Part shown: positions 1 to 11,375 of the stretch, in pieces
How the letters are laid out: every line of letters begins with the position of its first letter
How positions within the stretch are numbered: position 1 is the first letter of the stretch
Assembly (NCBI RefSeq): GCF_002127325.2
Contig: NC_035443.2
Location: 145,342,073 to 145,406,072, forward strand
Source: Helianthus annuus
Taxonomy: Eukaryota; Streptophyta; Magnoliopsida; Asterales; Asteraceae
DNA length: 64,000 bases
Direction: 5' to 3'
Notes under the pieces: model-generated
Database searches by the model: none
What the model saw: only the letters and a program-made list of their open reading frames with translations
What the model was told of the DNA's origin: nothing
Program-made: the position numbers and the translations under genes

Positions 1-353
1 TTTTTTTTGTAACAAAATACCGTTACTAGTATATTTTGGATGGATAACATTTTGATAAATGTGATTTATCACAACATATAACGTATTCATGAAACAAGTA
101 GAAATATATTATTTTGAAAGCTATGATATATTTTTCTTAGCAGACAAGGAAATATATATTATGGGTGTGTTATTCTTAGATGAATAAGCTGTTGTATATT
201 TAACTAAAGTGGGACTTAAGAATGTATAATGTCAATACTTTAATCACAAAATACATGTATAAATACCCCCATCTTTGGGAAGGAAATACGAAGCTAAAAT
301 ACTTGAGAAGTATTAATACAGAATTATTGTATAAACAATTATTCCAAAGCTAA
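1..353. other. Unclassified AT-rich flank of the Copia insertion
   Basis: No coding potential is visible. A TATAAATA box lies at 258-265, followed by a C-rich stretch. The last five bases (349-353, GCTAA) are repeated at 7623-7627 and are the target-site duplication of the Copia element. The sequence resumes at 7628 and has an AATAAA at 7684-7689, so the interrupted host could itself be an LTR or a decayed promoter region. I could not assign it to a family. Confidence 0.4.
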
Positions 354-806
354 TGTTAGGCCCTAAAGTGTGAGACTGACGCATCAAATTAACACAACGG
401 ACTACGGTTACGAACTGGTTTTACCGGGTTAGTTTATATTAGGTTTTGGACCTTTATAGGTCACTTGGGCCAAGCTTTAGGCCATGTGGGCCAAGCAGGC
501 CCAAGGGGAGCCCATGTAGGGACTTGGGCTTAGGTATGTATATAAACAAGTTTTCTACTTGTTTTAGGGTGGGACTTTCACAATTACAGATTTCCTCTAG
601 AGAGAGAGACGATTGGTTGCAAGCTTGTACCAGACGATTTTGCTAATTGATAGTAATAGAATCGTGTGCAAGTTTAAAGATTATTCGGTATTGTGTTCTT
701 TGATTTTCATATTTTTCGATTTATCTTGAATCATCTTGTGATTGGATTCCGCACTCTCACAAGATTGGTTGATATCATTGAAAGATCCGGTTAAACGGGA
801 CTTACA
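354..806 (+). repeat. 5' LTR of element A
   Basis: Direct repeat of 7169-7622 with TG...CA ends. The only difference seen is one G missing in a G run near 415. A TATATAAA box lies at 539-546. The short open frame that appears in both LTRs is a by-product of the repeat and uses a non-ATG start. Confidence 0.93.
465..546 (+). promoter_or_regulatory. LTR promoter of element A: GGGCC-rich cluster plus TATA box
   Basis: Between about 465 and 535 there are repeated TTGGGCCAAG, GGGCC and GGCCC motifs, directly followed by TATATAAA at 539-546. TGGGCC-type elements are known in plant promoters as site II/TCP-binding motifs. Their use here is inferred. The same block recurs in the 3' LTR, with its TATA at 7355-7362. 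Confidence 0.55.
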
Positions 807-808
807 AG

Positions 809-821
809 TGGTATCAGAGCC
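809..821 (+). other. Primer binding site, initiator tRNA-Met type (element A)
   Basis: TGGTATCAGAGCC begins 3 nt after the 5' LTR end. This is the usual plant Copia/Ty3 PBS complementary to the 3' end of initiator tRNA-Met. Confidence 0.92.
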
Positions 822-2560
822 TTTAGAACCTATTTCTAGGCTCGGTGTGGTATCAAAGATTCAAGATTTTCGTTAATTTTTGTTCGGTGTTCTTCGTGTT
901 CTTCGCGTTCTTCGTAGTGTTCATCGAAATTTTGTCAAAAATCACTACATTTTGGTGTTTTGATTTTGAAAAGGGGCTGTTAAAAGGATAAATCGTAATC
1001 TTTAAAATTTTGGAAATATCTTAATTTAAAAAAAAAAAAAAATCTTTACAAATTTTCGGTAAATTGTTATTTTGACAAAATCTTTGAAAATTTGGTTACT
1101 TTCCAAATTATTTTAACAGTTTCAAAATAATTTTCAAACTTTCAAAATAATTTCCAAACCAACAGCTCCTCCTATCTCGTGGTCTCGAGTCCAATTTTTA
1201 AGGAAATAAATATCCACTCGCAATCATCCGTTTCCAATCCTAGTCGCAACCTCTTATCAGAATTGAAGATCGCGAGTCGCAACCACCTACACGATTTCGG
1301 TTCATCACGTTTTGAGTCGCAATCAGAATTGAGGAGTCGCAACCACCGTTTCGACTTGTCCGACTCGCAATCTCGAGGCGCAACCGCGTTTCTATTTGCA
1401 ACTCACTTTCGAAATCATCTCCGGTTATCATCACCATCAACGGCCACGATATATCATCTCCGTTCACCACTGTGACGCATCATCACTGATCATCATCACC
1501 GGACATCTTCAGCAACCCTCGTTGTCAGACCTGCAACTTCTTCTCCGTTATCGTTCACCTTCTCCATTAAAACTCCGACCATTCATCAAAAATAGTTGTC
1601 AACCACATCAACCAGCAACAACCTCCGTCTCCGGTCGTCGCTGTCAATCACATCACTGCCATCGCCGATCAACCTGCGTATCATTTCCACCGTACCGACC
1701 ATCTTCTCTGTCATCGACCCGCATCCTCCGGACTCGCAACCTCTATTCATTGCTCACAAAATTTCGAGTCGCAACCGAAATCTTTTGCAGGACGAGTCGC
1801 AATCATCGTCTCCACGTCAACCGTCATCGTTCTCAGTCAAACAGTCTTCGACAGACACCGCCATCTGATATCATCATCTCTGGCGGCTGGAATTACTGCT
1901 CTTTGTCATCATTCAAAACACAATCTTCTGTTGATTATCATCGAGCTCGCACCACCGTCATCATCAACGACCACAATCTCCGGAAAGGTTGAACCTCTTC
2001 ACCGTCATTCACTGTTGAACCTCTTCACCGTCGTCACCGTCATTCAACTCCGGTGAAAGTGTTGTCGGAAAGGTTGGCGGCAGCGGCGTTTAGAAATTAG
2101 GGTTGCGGCGTGTCTTTTTTTGAACGAGGAAGACAGTGATTTTTAGGGTTTGTTTTTAAATAATAAATATTATAAATAATTGTTAATCATTGTATATAAT
2201 CATTACAAAATCATTAGTTAATTATAATATTTATTATTTAATAATTATAATAGTATTAAATCTAAATATTAATTATAATAATAATAATTATAATTAGGTT
2301 TTTCTAATTAAAAAAAAATATAAAAAAATATAAAAAAAAAATAAATATAAATAAAAAAATTAATTAAAAAAAAATAAAAAAAGGGTGGGGGTTTGTTTGG
2401 TGGTAAACTCGGTTTGACGGGTTTTGAGGTGCGGTTTAGAAAGCGGGTTCGTTTCCTTCGCGTGCAACGAGTTTGAGTTAGCAAGTACACGGGTTCTCGT
2501 TTTTGAGCTTGTATTAAGCAAATTGTTAAACGAACACATTTTTGGGAATCAAATCTTAAA
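822..2560 (+). other. Non-coding leader of element A with repeated GAGTCGCAA motifs
   Basis: Between about 1215 and 1800 there are roughly ten degenerate copies of (G/A)(A/C)(G/C)TCGCAA(C/T)C, for example near 1274, 1313, 1335, 1733, 1767 and 1794. They are mixed with CATCATCACC-like runs. The stretch stays open in more than one frame because of its composition. The reading frames show no domain, so I do not call a protein. 2150-2390 is AT-rich low-complexity sequence. Confidence 0.6.
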
Positions 2561-4870
2561 ATGTCTTCAAAAAGAGAGATGCTTGAGCAGAAATTCGAAG
2601 GATTCAGTTACTTATACGGTGAATCGATAGAAGCTCTTGCAGGTCGGTTTACTGAACTGCTCTCTGAAATGGAAAAGGCAGAAATGGTGGTGCCTACTCG
2701 CGTGAGCAACAGAAAGCTTCTGGAGGCTATAAAAGGGAACTGTAGTTGGTTAATGAATGTTAATCAGATAATAGTGACAACCGAAGGCAACTGTTACAAA
2801 ATGAAGTCAGATGAGCTGATCTCTCTCATCAAATCCTATGGCAATGCTGACTCATCACAAAATTCAGCATTTATGTTTAACAAACCCATGGCTCAAGAAG
2901 TTACTCGTGAGCGTGAAGAGATACTTTCTGTATTTTGCACTCCTGAGTGTAAAAATAGAAATGAGGCATATCGGTTAAACAATGCTGAGTTGATTCAAGA
3001 ATACAACGACATAAAAAATAAAAATTTTACTTTATCAAAGAATGAAAAGCTTTATAAAGATAAAACTGAAGCTCAGCGAAAAGACATCATCAAACTTAAG
3101 GATGATGTTAGTGTAAAAACAGCCCAACTCTTCATGGTTCAAGAAAAACTATGCGATGTGACTAAGGAACTGGAGGATATCAGAGATAGATATCAAATAA
3201 ATGAGCTAAATATTAAAAAATTTGATTCTTCCAGCAAATTAGTCAAAAACCTGTGTGATCAACAGCTAGCATACCAGAAAAGAAAAGGGTTGGGATTGGG
3301 TTTTAATCAAGTTCCTCCTCCTTACAATGACAATTACACATACTTACCCATGACTGAGGAGGAATTGATGAATGAGAACAAGATGACTTACGGTCCTAAA
3401 ACTGATAAGTCATCAATCAACAGCAGACCTGTTGATAAAGAAGCGACTCCTTCGATAAATATTGTTTCCAAGGGTACTTTTGATCCTAATGCTTCGTCTT
3501 CTCTTGCAGATGAAGTTAAAGTTGAAGGTGTCGTTGAAAATGAACAAGCGTCAAGTTCTCATGTGTGTGACATTTTTGGCTCATTTTTGCAATCTATGTT
3601 GAAGAATGTCAGGCCTGATGGTTTGGGTGAAAACGTTGATGCTTGTGTAAGAAAGACTGAATCGGCAAATGAAACGAATGAGCCGGCTGAACCGTCTGAT
3701 TCCAAACGCGAATCACCTGAAGCAGCTGATTCTGAGAAATTGGAATCAGTTGATTCCGGTGAATTCAGCTCAAGGATGTCATGTGCAGAACCGACTTGTG
3801 CTGAAAATTCGTCAAAGGTTTCAGCTGAAATTTCTGCTACATTTTCTGGTATTTCATCTGATAAACCAGAATTCTCTGACTCTGTCAAAGCTGACGACAT
3901 GAAGGAAGAAGTGAAGATTGACGTGACCAAGGCTCCAAATGCGCAAGCTGAACAGTCTAAACCTTCTGTTAGTGACGAAAAGGCTCAGATCAAGCAACAA
4001 GAGCCGAAGCAAGCAAGTAAAGGACGCGGAAAGAAGAAGCCTAAACATCAAAGACAAGCAGGCTCTCCACAGTCCTCAACGGGCAGCAATAGTCCTCAAA
4101 AGGCCCGTAATGTGAAAAATACTTTTGTTAAGCCAGTCACTAAAGGCAAATGTGAAAAATATGCATTTGACTGTGCTAACAAAGTTTTTGGAAAGGCTGG
4201 TGAGATTTCTGAACAAAACTTGCAGTCTCATCAAAACAAGAAGAATCAAAAGAAATCTCCACCACAGAAGGCCCCGGCAAACGACAAGTATAGGCATCCA
4301 AATTCATCGTCGTCTGCAAGAAATGTGAAACAAAAACAAGCACAAAAAGGATCGGTTCATCCTTCAGGGCCTGCAAGAGCTACACGAGCTGATCAGAATG
4401 CCTTCTACGTGAAGAGACAAACATGCTTCAATTGCGGCATTGCTGGTCACATTGCTCGGAACTGCACAAATCGTCCCTACGTACCTTATTATGTGCAAAA
4501 TCAGAGGGTTACACCTAAGGATAACTACCATTCTAAGCCAATGAAGGTATCTTCACCTAAGGCAATGAAGAATGTGAATCCCAAGGTTAAACCTTCTGAT
4601 GGGGATTGGACCGCTGCCAAAAACAAACGCAAAGCTGTTCAAGAACAAAAATCTGTTTTCAAAACTAACAAGACTGAATCAGCTAAAGTTGCTCAACCGA
4701 AGGCAACAAACACGTTTGTTAAACCGAAGCAGATTTGGAAACCCAAATCCAAAGCAGCAATGTCTCCAATCCTTGAAACAAAAGGGGACTTGTGTTTAAA
4801 AGAAGTGTCTTATTTTGATGCTTCAGGAAATCCCAGGACCACGATGGCCTGGGTACCAATGTCTTACTAA
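2561..4870 (+). CDS. gag: Copia Gag polyprotein (769 aa), element A
   Basis: Structural protein that assembles the virus-like particle and packages element RNA. It starts at a true ATG and runs uninterrupted for 769 codons. The N-terminal part has the helical, charged composition of Copia capsid domains. Around residues 130-230 there is a Lys/Glu-rich probable coiled coil. Residues 300-520 are acidic and Ser-rich, then turn strongly basic (Lys/Gln). One CCHC zinc knuckle, CFNCGIAGHIARNC, lies near residue 625. The C-terminus ends in a TTMAWVP-type sequence seen just before protease in plant Copia elements. Its full length contrasts with the missing pol. It could supply particles, or be retained by chance because the element is young. 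Confidence 0.88.
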   Translation: MSSKREMLEQKFEGFSYLYGESIEALAGRFTELLSEMEKAEMVVPTRVSNRKLLEAIKGNCSWLMNVNQIIVTTEGNCYKMKSDELISLIKSYGNADSSQNSAFMFNKPMAQEVTREREEILSVFCTPECKNRNEAYRLNNAELIQEYNDIKNKNFTLSKNEKLYKDKTEAQRKDIIKLKDDVSVKTAQLFMVQEKLCDVTKELEDIRDRYQINELNIKKFDSSSKLVKNLCDQQLAYQKRKGLGLGFNQVPPPYNDNYTYLPMTEEELMNENKMTYGPKTDKSSINSRPVDKEATPSINIVSKGTFDPNASSSLADEVKVEGVVENEQASSSHVCDIFGSFLQSMLKNVRPDGLGENVDACVRKTESANETNEPAEPSDSKRESPEAADSEKLESVDSGEFSSRMSCAEPTCAENSSKVSAEISATFSGISSDKPEFSDSVKADDMKEEVKIDVTKAPNAQAEQSKPSVSDEKAQIKQQEPKQASKGRGKKKPKHQRQAGSPQSSTGSNSPQKARNVKNTFVKPVTKGKCEKYAFDCANKVFGKAGEISEQNLQSHQNKKNQKKSPPQKAPANDKYRHPNSSSSARNVKQKQAQKGSVHPSGPARATRADQNAFYVKRQTCFNCGIAGHIARNCTNRPYVPYYVQNQRVTPKDNYHSKPMKVSSPKAMKNVNPKVKPSDGDWTAAKNKRKAVQEQKSVFKTNKTESAKVAQPKATNTFVKPKQIWKPKSKAAMSPILETKGDLCLKEVSYFDASGNPRTTMAWVPMSY

Positions 4871-4917
4871 TCTCCTTACTATTCAGGAACAACCAAGGAG
4901 GAGCTGTTGACAATCTC

Positions 4918-4959
4918 TGGAATGTTGATAGCGGTTGTTCCAGAGATAAAAACGGGTAA
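4918..4959 (+). pseudogene. Remnant of Copia protease active site
   Basis: In a frame different from gag, these bases read W-N-V-D-S-G-C-S-R followed soon by a stop. This is the conserved start of the Copia aspartic protease (normally continuing H-M-T-G). Nothing recognisable as integrase, RT or RNase H follows, so pol was lost just downstream of the catalytic Asp. Confidence 0.75.
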
Positions 4960-7156
4960 CATTTCATTGTTGCAAAAAGTTCAAATTTTTTTTACAGATG
5001 ATATGTTTCCTTTGGAGGAGATAAAAGAAGTAAGAAATGATCAGCAAAAGGTACCGTTTAAATTCAGTACTTTAATTTGAATTTTGATTAGTCTTCAATC
5101 TGATGACAGAACGGTTAAACAAAAATATTTTTCTCTCTTTTTCTTAGTTTATAACTTTGTATATAAGGTGTCCTTTTTCTCGTAAAGGGTAAATTTGCGC
5201 AAAAATCCAAGATTTATGCACAAATTTAGGGGGAGAGAGAGACATATATAGGGTTTAGGGGGAGAAAACTCAGAAAAGAAAAATACAAAAAGAGTTTGAT
5301 GTATATATGTATTGCTTTAGGGGGAGAAAATGAGAAAAACACAAAAACATTAGAAAAATGAAAAAACCAAAAAGAAAAATTGCATGATATGGGAAGTGAA
5401 ATAAATGTTCGTGTTAAAGGGTTTGTCTAACACATGTAAGGTGCCATAGCTGAAAAGACTAGGATCTACTGCGATATGTTGATAGGCTTGACGCTCAACA
5501 TGATAAAAGATACTAAGGGATATAAACATAACGAACTATGTACCATGTGGGTAACATACCAACGGCATATGATTTTATGGTCTTAAATCTTGCTTTGATT
5601 GATAGCCAACATCTGAGGTTTCAGGTCTTTATATTGTTGAATCATCCGGGGATATCTTAGTTGTCTTTTTGCTTAGAACTAAAATTGTACATGACCCCAG
5701 GAAAGAAAGTCACTTGGAATTAGCTCATTTCTATTTGAATGTCTGTATGTTTTCCCGATACACACAATTTTGATCTGATTCTAAAATCTTATCTGAAAAA
5801 GTCGTGTACCTCCTCTGCTGCATCTAGATACATGCTGACCTGGAGGTGCTAGGCAACGACAGCTTCTGCTGCATCCAGATACATGCTGACCTAGCTGTAC
5901 GTTGTCGCGCTATAGATCTAATACACCCGAAAGAGGCCCTCTAGTGCCCAAAAGAAACCCCAATAAACCTATATCAAATTGAGAAAAACTCATTTGATCT
6001 GTATATTATATCATCTCTGCAAAAGATCTATTCTGTTCTCTTCTCAACCTACTCCCAGTTAAGATTTCAGAAATCTGGATTGGACTTGTGAAATATGTGG
6101 TAGGGAAGATACTTGCATGATAGAGTGTGCTGTTTATATTTCCGGGATTTGATTAGTATTTATTTGGGTGTTCATTGTTAAGAAATCAAAACATGATAAA
6201 ACAGATTATATACAGACTGCACAATCAGGATATCTTAAAGGATGACATCAGTATACTCACCTGCTACGATGAATCGTTGTGCTTACCTTGATCGCGGGGG
6301 TATGCCTTGGAATGGGACACACGGGTATAATAGTATAATATTACCTTAATCATATCACGAAGTTGAAAAATTGAAAGTTGAGCGTTAAAGTTTAAGTGGA
6401 CAAACATATTGGCAATCGCATAGACCAGTTTGATTAGGCTCGTACTGAAAAGTGTTCCTTAGTCTACCTGAGAACGAATTTTGATCCCATTGCAATTGTA
6501 ATTGTATATTATGGTAGTTGTTTATATTTCGAGTTTTTATTTGTTTTAGTTCTTAAAAATTAAAAAATAAAAAAAAAAATTAAAAATTGTAACCGTTCTT
6601 GAAGATTTGACTGATCATCAAAAGTTGAAAGAGTTTAAATTGTGAAATCCGAGTACAAGTACTTGGATGTGCCTAGTGTTCATGTGGTACTCTCCCTGTT
6701 GCATAAGAAATGTTTGCTTATGAGTTTGTGAGCATGTGCAGAACTTGATTTCAATTAAGAACAGGGGTTGATAAAGACTGAGATGCTGTTAGTTGCTGAA
6801 GAAGCCCAAAGCATCACAACAACAAGATGTACCTGAGTCAGAAGAACCGGACACGAGACGCCGTCTGACAGTGAAAGTACATTTGAAGAAGTACCGTGAA
6901 CCTGCTTGAAAGACAAAGACTGAAGAAGAAAAGAGCTGCTGAGAATCCTCCTCTCACATTCTTTTTGACAAAGATTTTCAAGCAAAGCTGATCGAGATCC
7001 TGATATGAAGCTAACCACAGAATCTGAAGAAAGAGACCCAGTGCTGAGAGTTCAGAAGTCAAGAACTTCCACAACATCTGCAGCATAGTGACAACCATAG
7101 ATTTCGTTGAAGACGTTGCTGAATTCAAGTCATGAAGACAATTTGATGGCATCAGT
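4960..7156 (+). other. Non-coding internal region replacing pol in element A
   Basis: No supported ORF. Three PPT-like TTTAGGGGGAGA or TTAGGGGGAGA tracts occur at about 5226, 5258 and 5318. A 28-bp direct repeat with one mismatch lies at 5814-5841 and 5865-5892. The minus-strand frames near 6755-7152 have no recognisable domain. This may be the former 3' region of a longer element after an internal deletion. Confidence 0.6.
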
Positions 7157-7168
7157 CTAGGGGGAGAT
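7157..7168 (+). other. Polypurine tract of element A
   Basis: CTAGGGGGAGAT lies directly before the 3' LTR, the site where plus-strand synthesis is primed. It matches the internal AGGGGGAGA tracts upstream. Confidence 0.85.
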
Positions 7169-7622
7169 TGTTAGGCCCTAAAGTGTGAGACTGACGCATC
7201 AAATTAACACAACGGACTACGGTTACGAACTGGGTTTTACCGGGTTAGTTTATATTAGGTTTTGGACCTTTATAGGTCACTTGGGCCAAGCTTTAGGCCA
7301 TGTGGGCCAAGCAGGCCCAAGGGGAGCCCATGTAGGGACTTGGGCTTAGGTATGTATATAAACAAGTTTTCTACTTGTTTTAGGGTGGGACTTTCACAAT
7401 TACAGATTTCCTCTAGAGAGAGAGACGATTGGTTGCAAGCTTGTACCAGACGATTTTGCTAATTGATAGTAATAGAATCGTGTGCAAGTTTAAAGATTAT
7501 TCGGTATTGTGTTCTTTGATTTTCATATTTTTCGATTTATCTTGAATCATCTTGTGATTGGATTCCGCACTCTCACAAGATTGGTTGATATCATTGAAAG
7601 ATCCGGTTAAACGGGACTTACA
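7169..7622 (+). repeat. 3' LTR of element A
   Basis: 454-bp partner of 354-806, followed directly by the TSD copy GCTAA at 7623-7627. The TATA box is at 7355-7362. Confidence 0.93.
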
Positions 7623-7627
7623 GCTAA

Positions 7628-9953
7628 ATATAATTATTATTGTAACATTTGTGCTTGAAATCATTGTGAACAGTTCAGTTATCAATAAAACAATGTTATT
7701 TGATCCCAATGTTTGTTTGGTTATGTTTTACATTTTTCATGTTTTGACTTTTGTTCAATTTTAAACTCTACATCGCTTTCTGGAGAATTATACGCAAACT
7801 AGTGCGTAAACGTACTCAGTTTAATGCGACAAATACTCTGTAACATCAACATATACTCAACATACCTTAAATAACCTTTACATAACTTAGAAATAAGTTT
7901 TGAAGGCTTTGGTATGGCAAAAACAAGTTAATTCACTTACAGGGACTAAATTTGACAAACTGCGAAAGTATGTCAATTTGAACTGTAACAGACATTCCGA
8001 AACATGACCATAAGTTAAACACACCATAAATATCCTTTACATAGCTTAGAAATAGGCTTTGAGGTGTTCGGTGTGCTAAAATAAACTTTTGGGTCATTCA
8101 GGGACTAAAAGTGTCAAAAAGTGCATAAGTTTGCACTTTCACGCATAACTTACGTTCTGAATACATCCGGTCATCCATAAATTTATGTAAGCATCATAAT
8201 ATTATGCCTTAGTGTTTGGCATGAGAAAAATCCATTCGTCGCGCAATTTGGATCGTTTTTCGCGCTTATGCGCATTCCGTCGTAATAGCGAACATCGCGA
8301 TCGTACGGCCAAACGAACCAACATCCGGCATATTTTTGAGCATGTTTCATGTCCTCAATGTTTAAGCATCATTTTAGGGCCTTAAAGATGGCTTAACAGG
8401 CCTTAAACATGTCGGAAATGGCCCCAAACCACAACAGGGACCTAAACTGTCATTTCTGAAAGTTGGTTGCAGATCAGAACTCCCAGGCGGCCCGCGTAAG
8501 CCCAGGGTGAACTCTTACACGGCCCGCGTCAGCCTCCCAGACCAGATTCAATGTTTTTAATCAACTTGCAACACCCTTTCGATCACCCAAAGGGCAACGC
8601 CACTTGTCAAATCCCTATGGTGGGGGCAAAATAAGCCACCACAACATTGCGACAAGTGTACGGGTTAGATCGAGGCACGATATTCAAGAAACGATCCTAA
8701 CGGTCTTGCATATCCTATAAATACCCCCCCCCCCAATTTTGGTGTAAAACCCACAAATCTGATCAAAGAGCTCTAAGTTGATGCCATTGCTTCATACCTG
8801 AGCTCCTGGATCAAGATTAGCTTTCGGGGACCCTTCGTAAGTGTTCTTTCGTTCTTTTATTCGCTTTTCGAGTTCGAAAGTCAAGCTTTGTTTGACTTTC
8901 TGTGTTGACCAGTTTATGGTCAACACGAAGTTCGTTTGAACTTCATAACGGGAGCGTGATCACGATGGTTATAGTCCATAGTGACTACACCTACTGATTA
9001 CCACGTTATCTAGGCTCAGTGACGAGTCGTAGTTTCGGCCAAAATGCGCATTCTTGCGTATTTTGTAACCAAACTACTCATAGGTATCAAAACCGTTTGT
9101 TTTGATACCAAACATGTTTTCTAAACTTAGTTAAGCATGTTCTAACATGCTTAGCTCGTCACTTTTAGTATAGAGCTTATATAGGGTCGTAAGGTAAGCG
9201 ATCTAAACAATCGCTTATACTTTCGAGCCCGACCCATTTGGTCGATCATTAGGATCCGACCAAACACATTAGGTGACCATAGTTGTATAGGGAATAACCT
9301 TCCGAGGTTATACCTTATGGTCACAACGTTAGGCATTCCAAACGCGTTTTACGCGAACGACGCGTTAAGGTAGCATAAGCTACCTAAACGGGTCGTAATG
9401 GGTCGTAAGCACTTAGGTTAAGTTTCATTTTAGTATGTGGGCTTTGTTAAACCATATTACACGAGTCTCCATACTCGTTTGGTTTACGAACCCTCATCCT
9501 ATCCAATACTCCGATTTAGGTCCGGTATATTAACATAGTTACCTATATTAGGTGTCGTTTGATATCCGTGATCTCTAGCATTATTTGGTTGTTATACAAG
9601 GACTTCACAGCAATCTCAAGTGAGTACATTGAACCCCATCTTTTAAATGCTTTCAAGGTGTATATGCGAGTACATATACCCCTCTTTTACCATTTTCCAA
9701 ACTGTTTTGGGGTGAAACACATGTGCCTACTTGCTACTTTCATGCTTTTCATGCTTTCATATCATATGCTTGTTATGTTCATTAGTACATTATAGTACAT
9801 GATTTCATTACATTCTATGCTACGTATGTCCATTGTGAGCATACTTAGTACATTGTTTTACTTTACATTTCTGCTATGTACGTTGACTGATAGCATGCTA
9901 GCACATACTTAGTACATTGTTTTACTTTACATTTCTACGTATGTCCATTGTGA
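7628..9953 (+). repeat. Element V 5' LTR, left part (Tekay-type Ty3)
   Basis: Long non-coding sequence that resembles long Tekay LTRs of Asteraceae. The true LTR start is uncertain. V-like sequence is clear from about 7790, and 7628-7790 may belong to the host of the Copia insertion. A TATAAATA at 8716-8723 is followed by a pyrimidine-rich first-exon-like stretch and a CGTAAGT donor-like site at 8837. An imperfect duplication of about 45 bp (TACTTAGTACATTG...) lies at 9848-9950. The LTR is cut at 9953/9954 by the truncated 5' LTR of X and resumes at 53139. Confidence 0.7.
8486..8842 (+). promoter_or_regulatory. Element V promoter: GGCCCGCGT repeats, TATA box, donor-like site
   Basis: GGCCCGCGT occurs at 8489-8497 and 8521-8529, with GTAAG and CTTAC between them forming an inverted pair. 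TATAAATA lies at 8716-8723 and is followed by a C10 run. A GTAAGT at 8837-8842 sits 121 nt after the TATA start and could be a 5' splice donor. Confidence 0.5.
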
Positions 9954-10364
9954 GCGACCGATTTACGACTGTGAATAGTAGGAAGTAACAATGCGATAAA
10001 GTTAATCAATCAATAATCAAGCTAATTGATTCATCAATCGAACTCGAGACTCGAATTATGCGAACTCTGGTGTTATTATACTTTTGTGTGTGCCCTATGT
10101 GTTACTTGTGCGTGTTTGCTTATATGTTTGGTGTGGTATTCAAGCGAATCAATCAAAAATCGAATCGAAACTCGAAAGGGAATCGAACTCAATCGAAACC
10201 GACATCAAAACATGACTTATAGAAGATTGTATGCTAGATATAGTAGTTGGGACTGAAAGTAATTTGACTAGGAACTCTATCGTATTCGTATCATCATCCA
10301 TCGAAATCGAAACATCGAAAATCGTCACGAAATACTCAAAATGTGTCGCGGATTGAACAGGAGG

Positions 10365-10577
10365 CATCCTGATCGAACAGGCCAGCCGATCGGCTAGCAT
10401 CTTCCTAGCCGATCGAGCAGCCCATTCGATCGGAGCTCCTGGCCGATCGGCTGCCACTTTCCCCCTTTGGAGCCTATAAATAGGGCTGTCATTGTCACAC
10501 TTTCCATTTTTGGAAAGCTCTGACCGAACCAGCCTTCTTCTTCACCTTTTCTTAGATTTCTCTCAACTCCGGTAAGT
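10365..10577 (+). promoter_or_regulatory. Element X promoter: GCCGATCGGC palindromes, TATA box, splice-donor-like site
   Basis: The perfect 10-bp palindrome GCCGATCGGC occurs at 10385-10394 and 10442-10451, with GCCGATCGA and TTCGATCGG variants between them. TATAAATA follows at 10475-10482. CCGGTAAGTTTT has its GT at 10572, 97 nt after the TATA start. The same layout with the same 97-nt spacing recurs at 51065/51162 and 55862/55959. Confidence 0.6.
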
Positions 10578-11375
10578 TTTCACTCTAATTCTTGTACGTT
10601 TTCGATCATTGCATGATTCTACACCTTTCTATCTTTCAAAACTCGATTTCTAACCGTGAAATCATCAAGATCTAAGTGTTCTTGGGTGATGTCATCATAG
10701 TGTTCTTCAAGAACACCAAACTTTGGCCTCATTCAACCATGAATAGCTTAGATCTGACCAATTTCCTCATAAACAAACTAAGATTCTTACAAATCTTAAC
10801 ATTTTTATGAATAACTTCCAACTTTCTTCAACCTTTGACACTCAAAACCTTAAAACCAGTAGAAACGGAGCTTGAACCGGCTAACTAATCATTCTAACCG
10901 TTAAGAGGTTCAAGATCCGGATTCTAAATACAAGGTTCACCGACGATGGGTTAAACTCTAAACCGACGTTCCGAACCGTTCATCGGCCGAACTTGGGTGA
11001 TTCCTGTCCGAGCCGAAGAAACGAGTAGGAACGGAGGATATCATAGTTCAACTCGTTATCAAACTACCTCTATATGGCAACAAATGAACAAACAGCCAAG
11101 TGTTAGACGAAAGGCCGACCAGGTCAGAAATGCTGGCCGAACGGCTAGGCTGTTCAAACAGCCCAGCCGATCGGACATACCAGCCGATCGGCCGGGCCAG
11201 CCGATCGGCTAGCACATGGTTCCACACTTTTCAATTTTTATGAAGTATGCTATTGACGAAGTGATGTTCGATCGAATACGCTACTCGATTGGTAAACATT
11301 ACTATTCGGATCATGAGATACTATGCTTCAACACTTAATCGTTTTCACAACTCGTTCGTAGTAGGGAATGCCAGC

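Larger units (their letters stand above)
354..7622 (+). mobile_element. Element A: Copia-type LTR retrotransposon, gag-only deletion derivative
   Basis: Complete LTR-to-LTR element with a perfect 5-bp TSD (GCTAA at 349-353 and 7623-7627). LTRs of 453 and 454 bp start TGTTAGG and end TTACA. By eye they differ by a single one-base indel, so insertion was recent. A PBS complementary to initiator tRNA-Met follows the 5' LTR, and a polypurine tract precedes the 3' LTR. The only large ORF is gag. It is followed by a short remnant of the Copia protease active site and then about 2.2 kb with no pol. The long gag, the Copia-style D-S-G-C-S protease remnant and repeated AGGGGGAGA tracts suggest a SIRE/Maximus-like origin (inference). 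Movement would need pol supplied by another element. Confidence 0.9.

Noticed and set aside
446..646. Identical 66-codon open frames at 446-646 and 7262-7462
   Set aside because: They lie inside the two LTR copies of element A, use a TTG start and have no domain. Identity is due to the LTR repeat.
809..821. TGGTATCAGAGCC segments as tRNA gene fragments
   Set aside because: They are short complements to the tRNA 3' end located at LTR borders, i.e. primer binding sites. No cloverleaf is present nearby.
1396..1992. 198-codon open frame in the leader of element A
   Set aside because: Open because of repeated TCGCAACC/CATCACC composition, overlapping other open frames, with a non-protein-like Ser/His/Arg bias. 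No motif and no evidence of translation.
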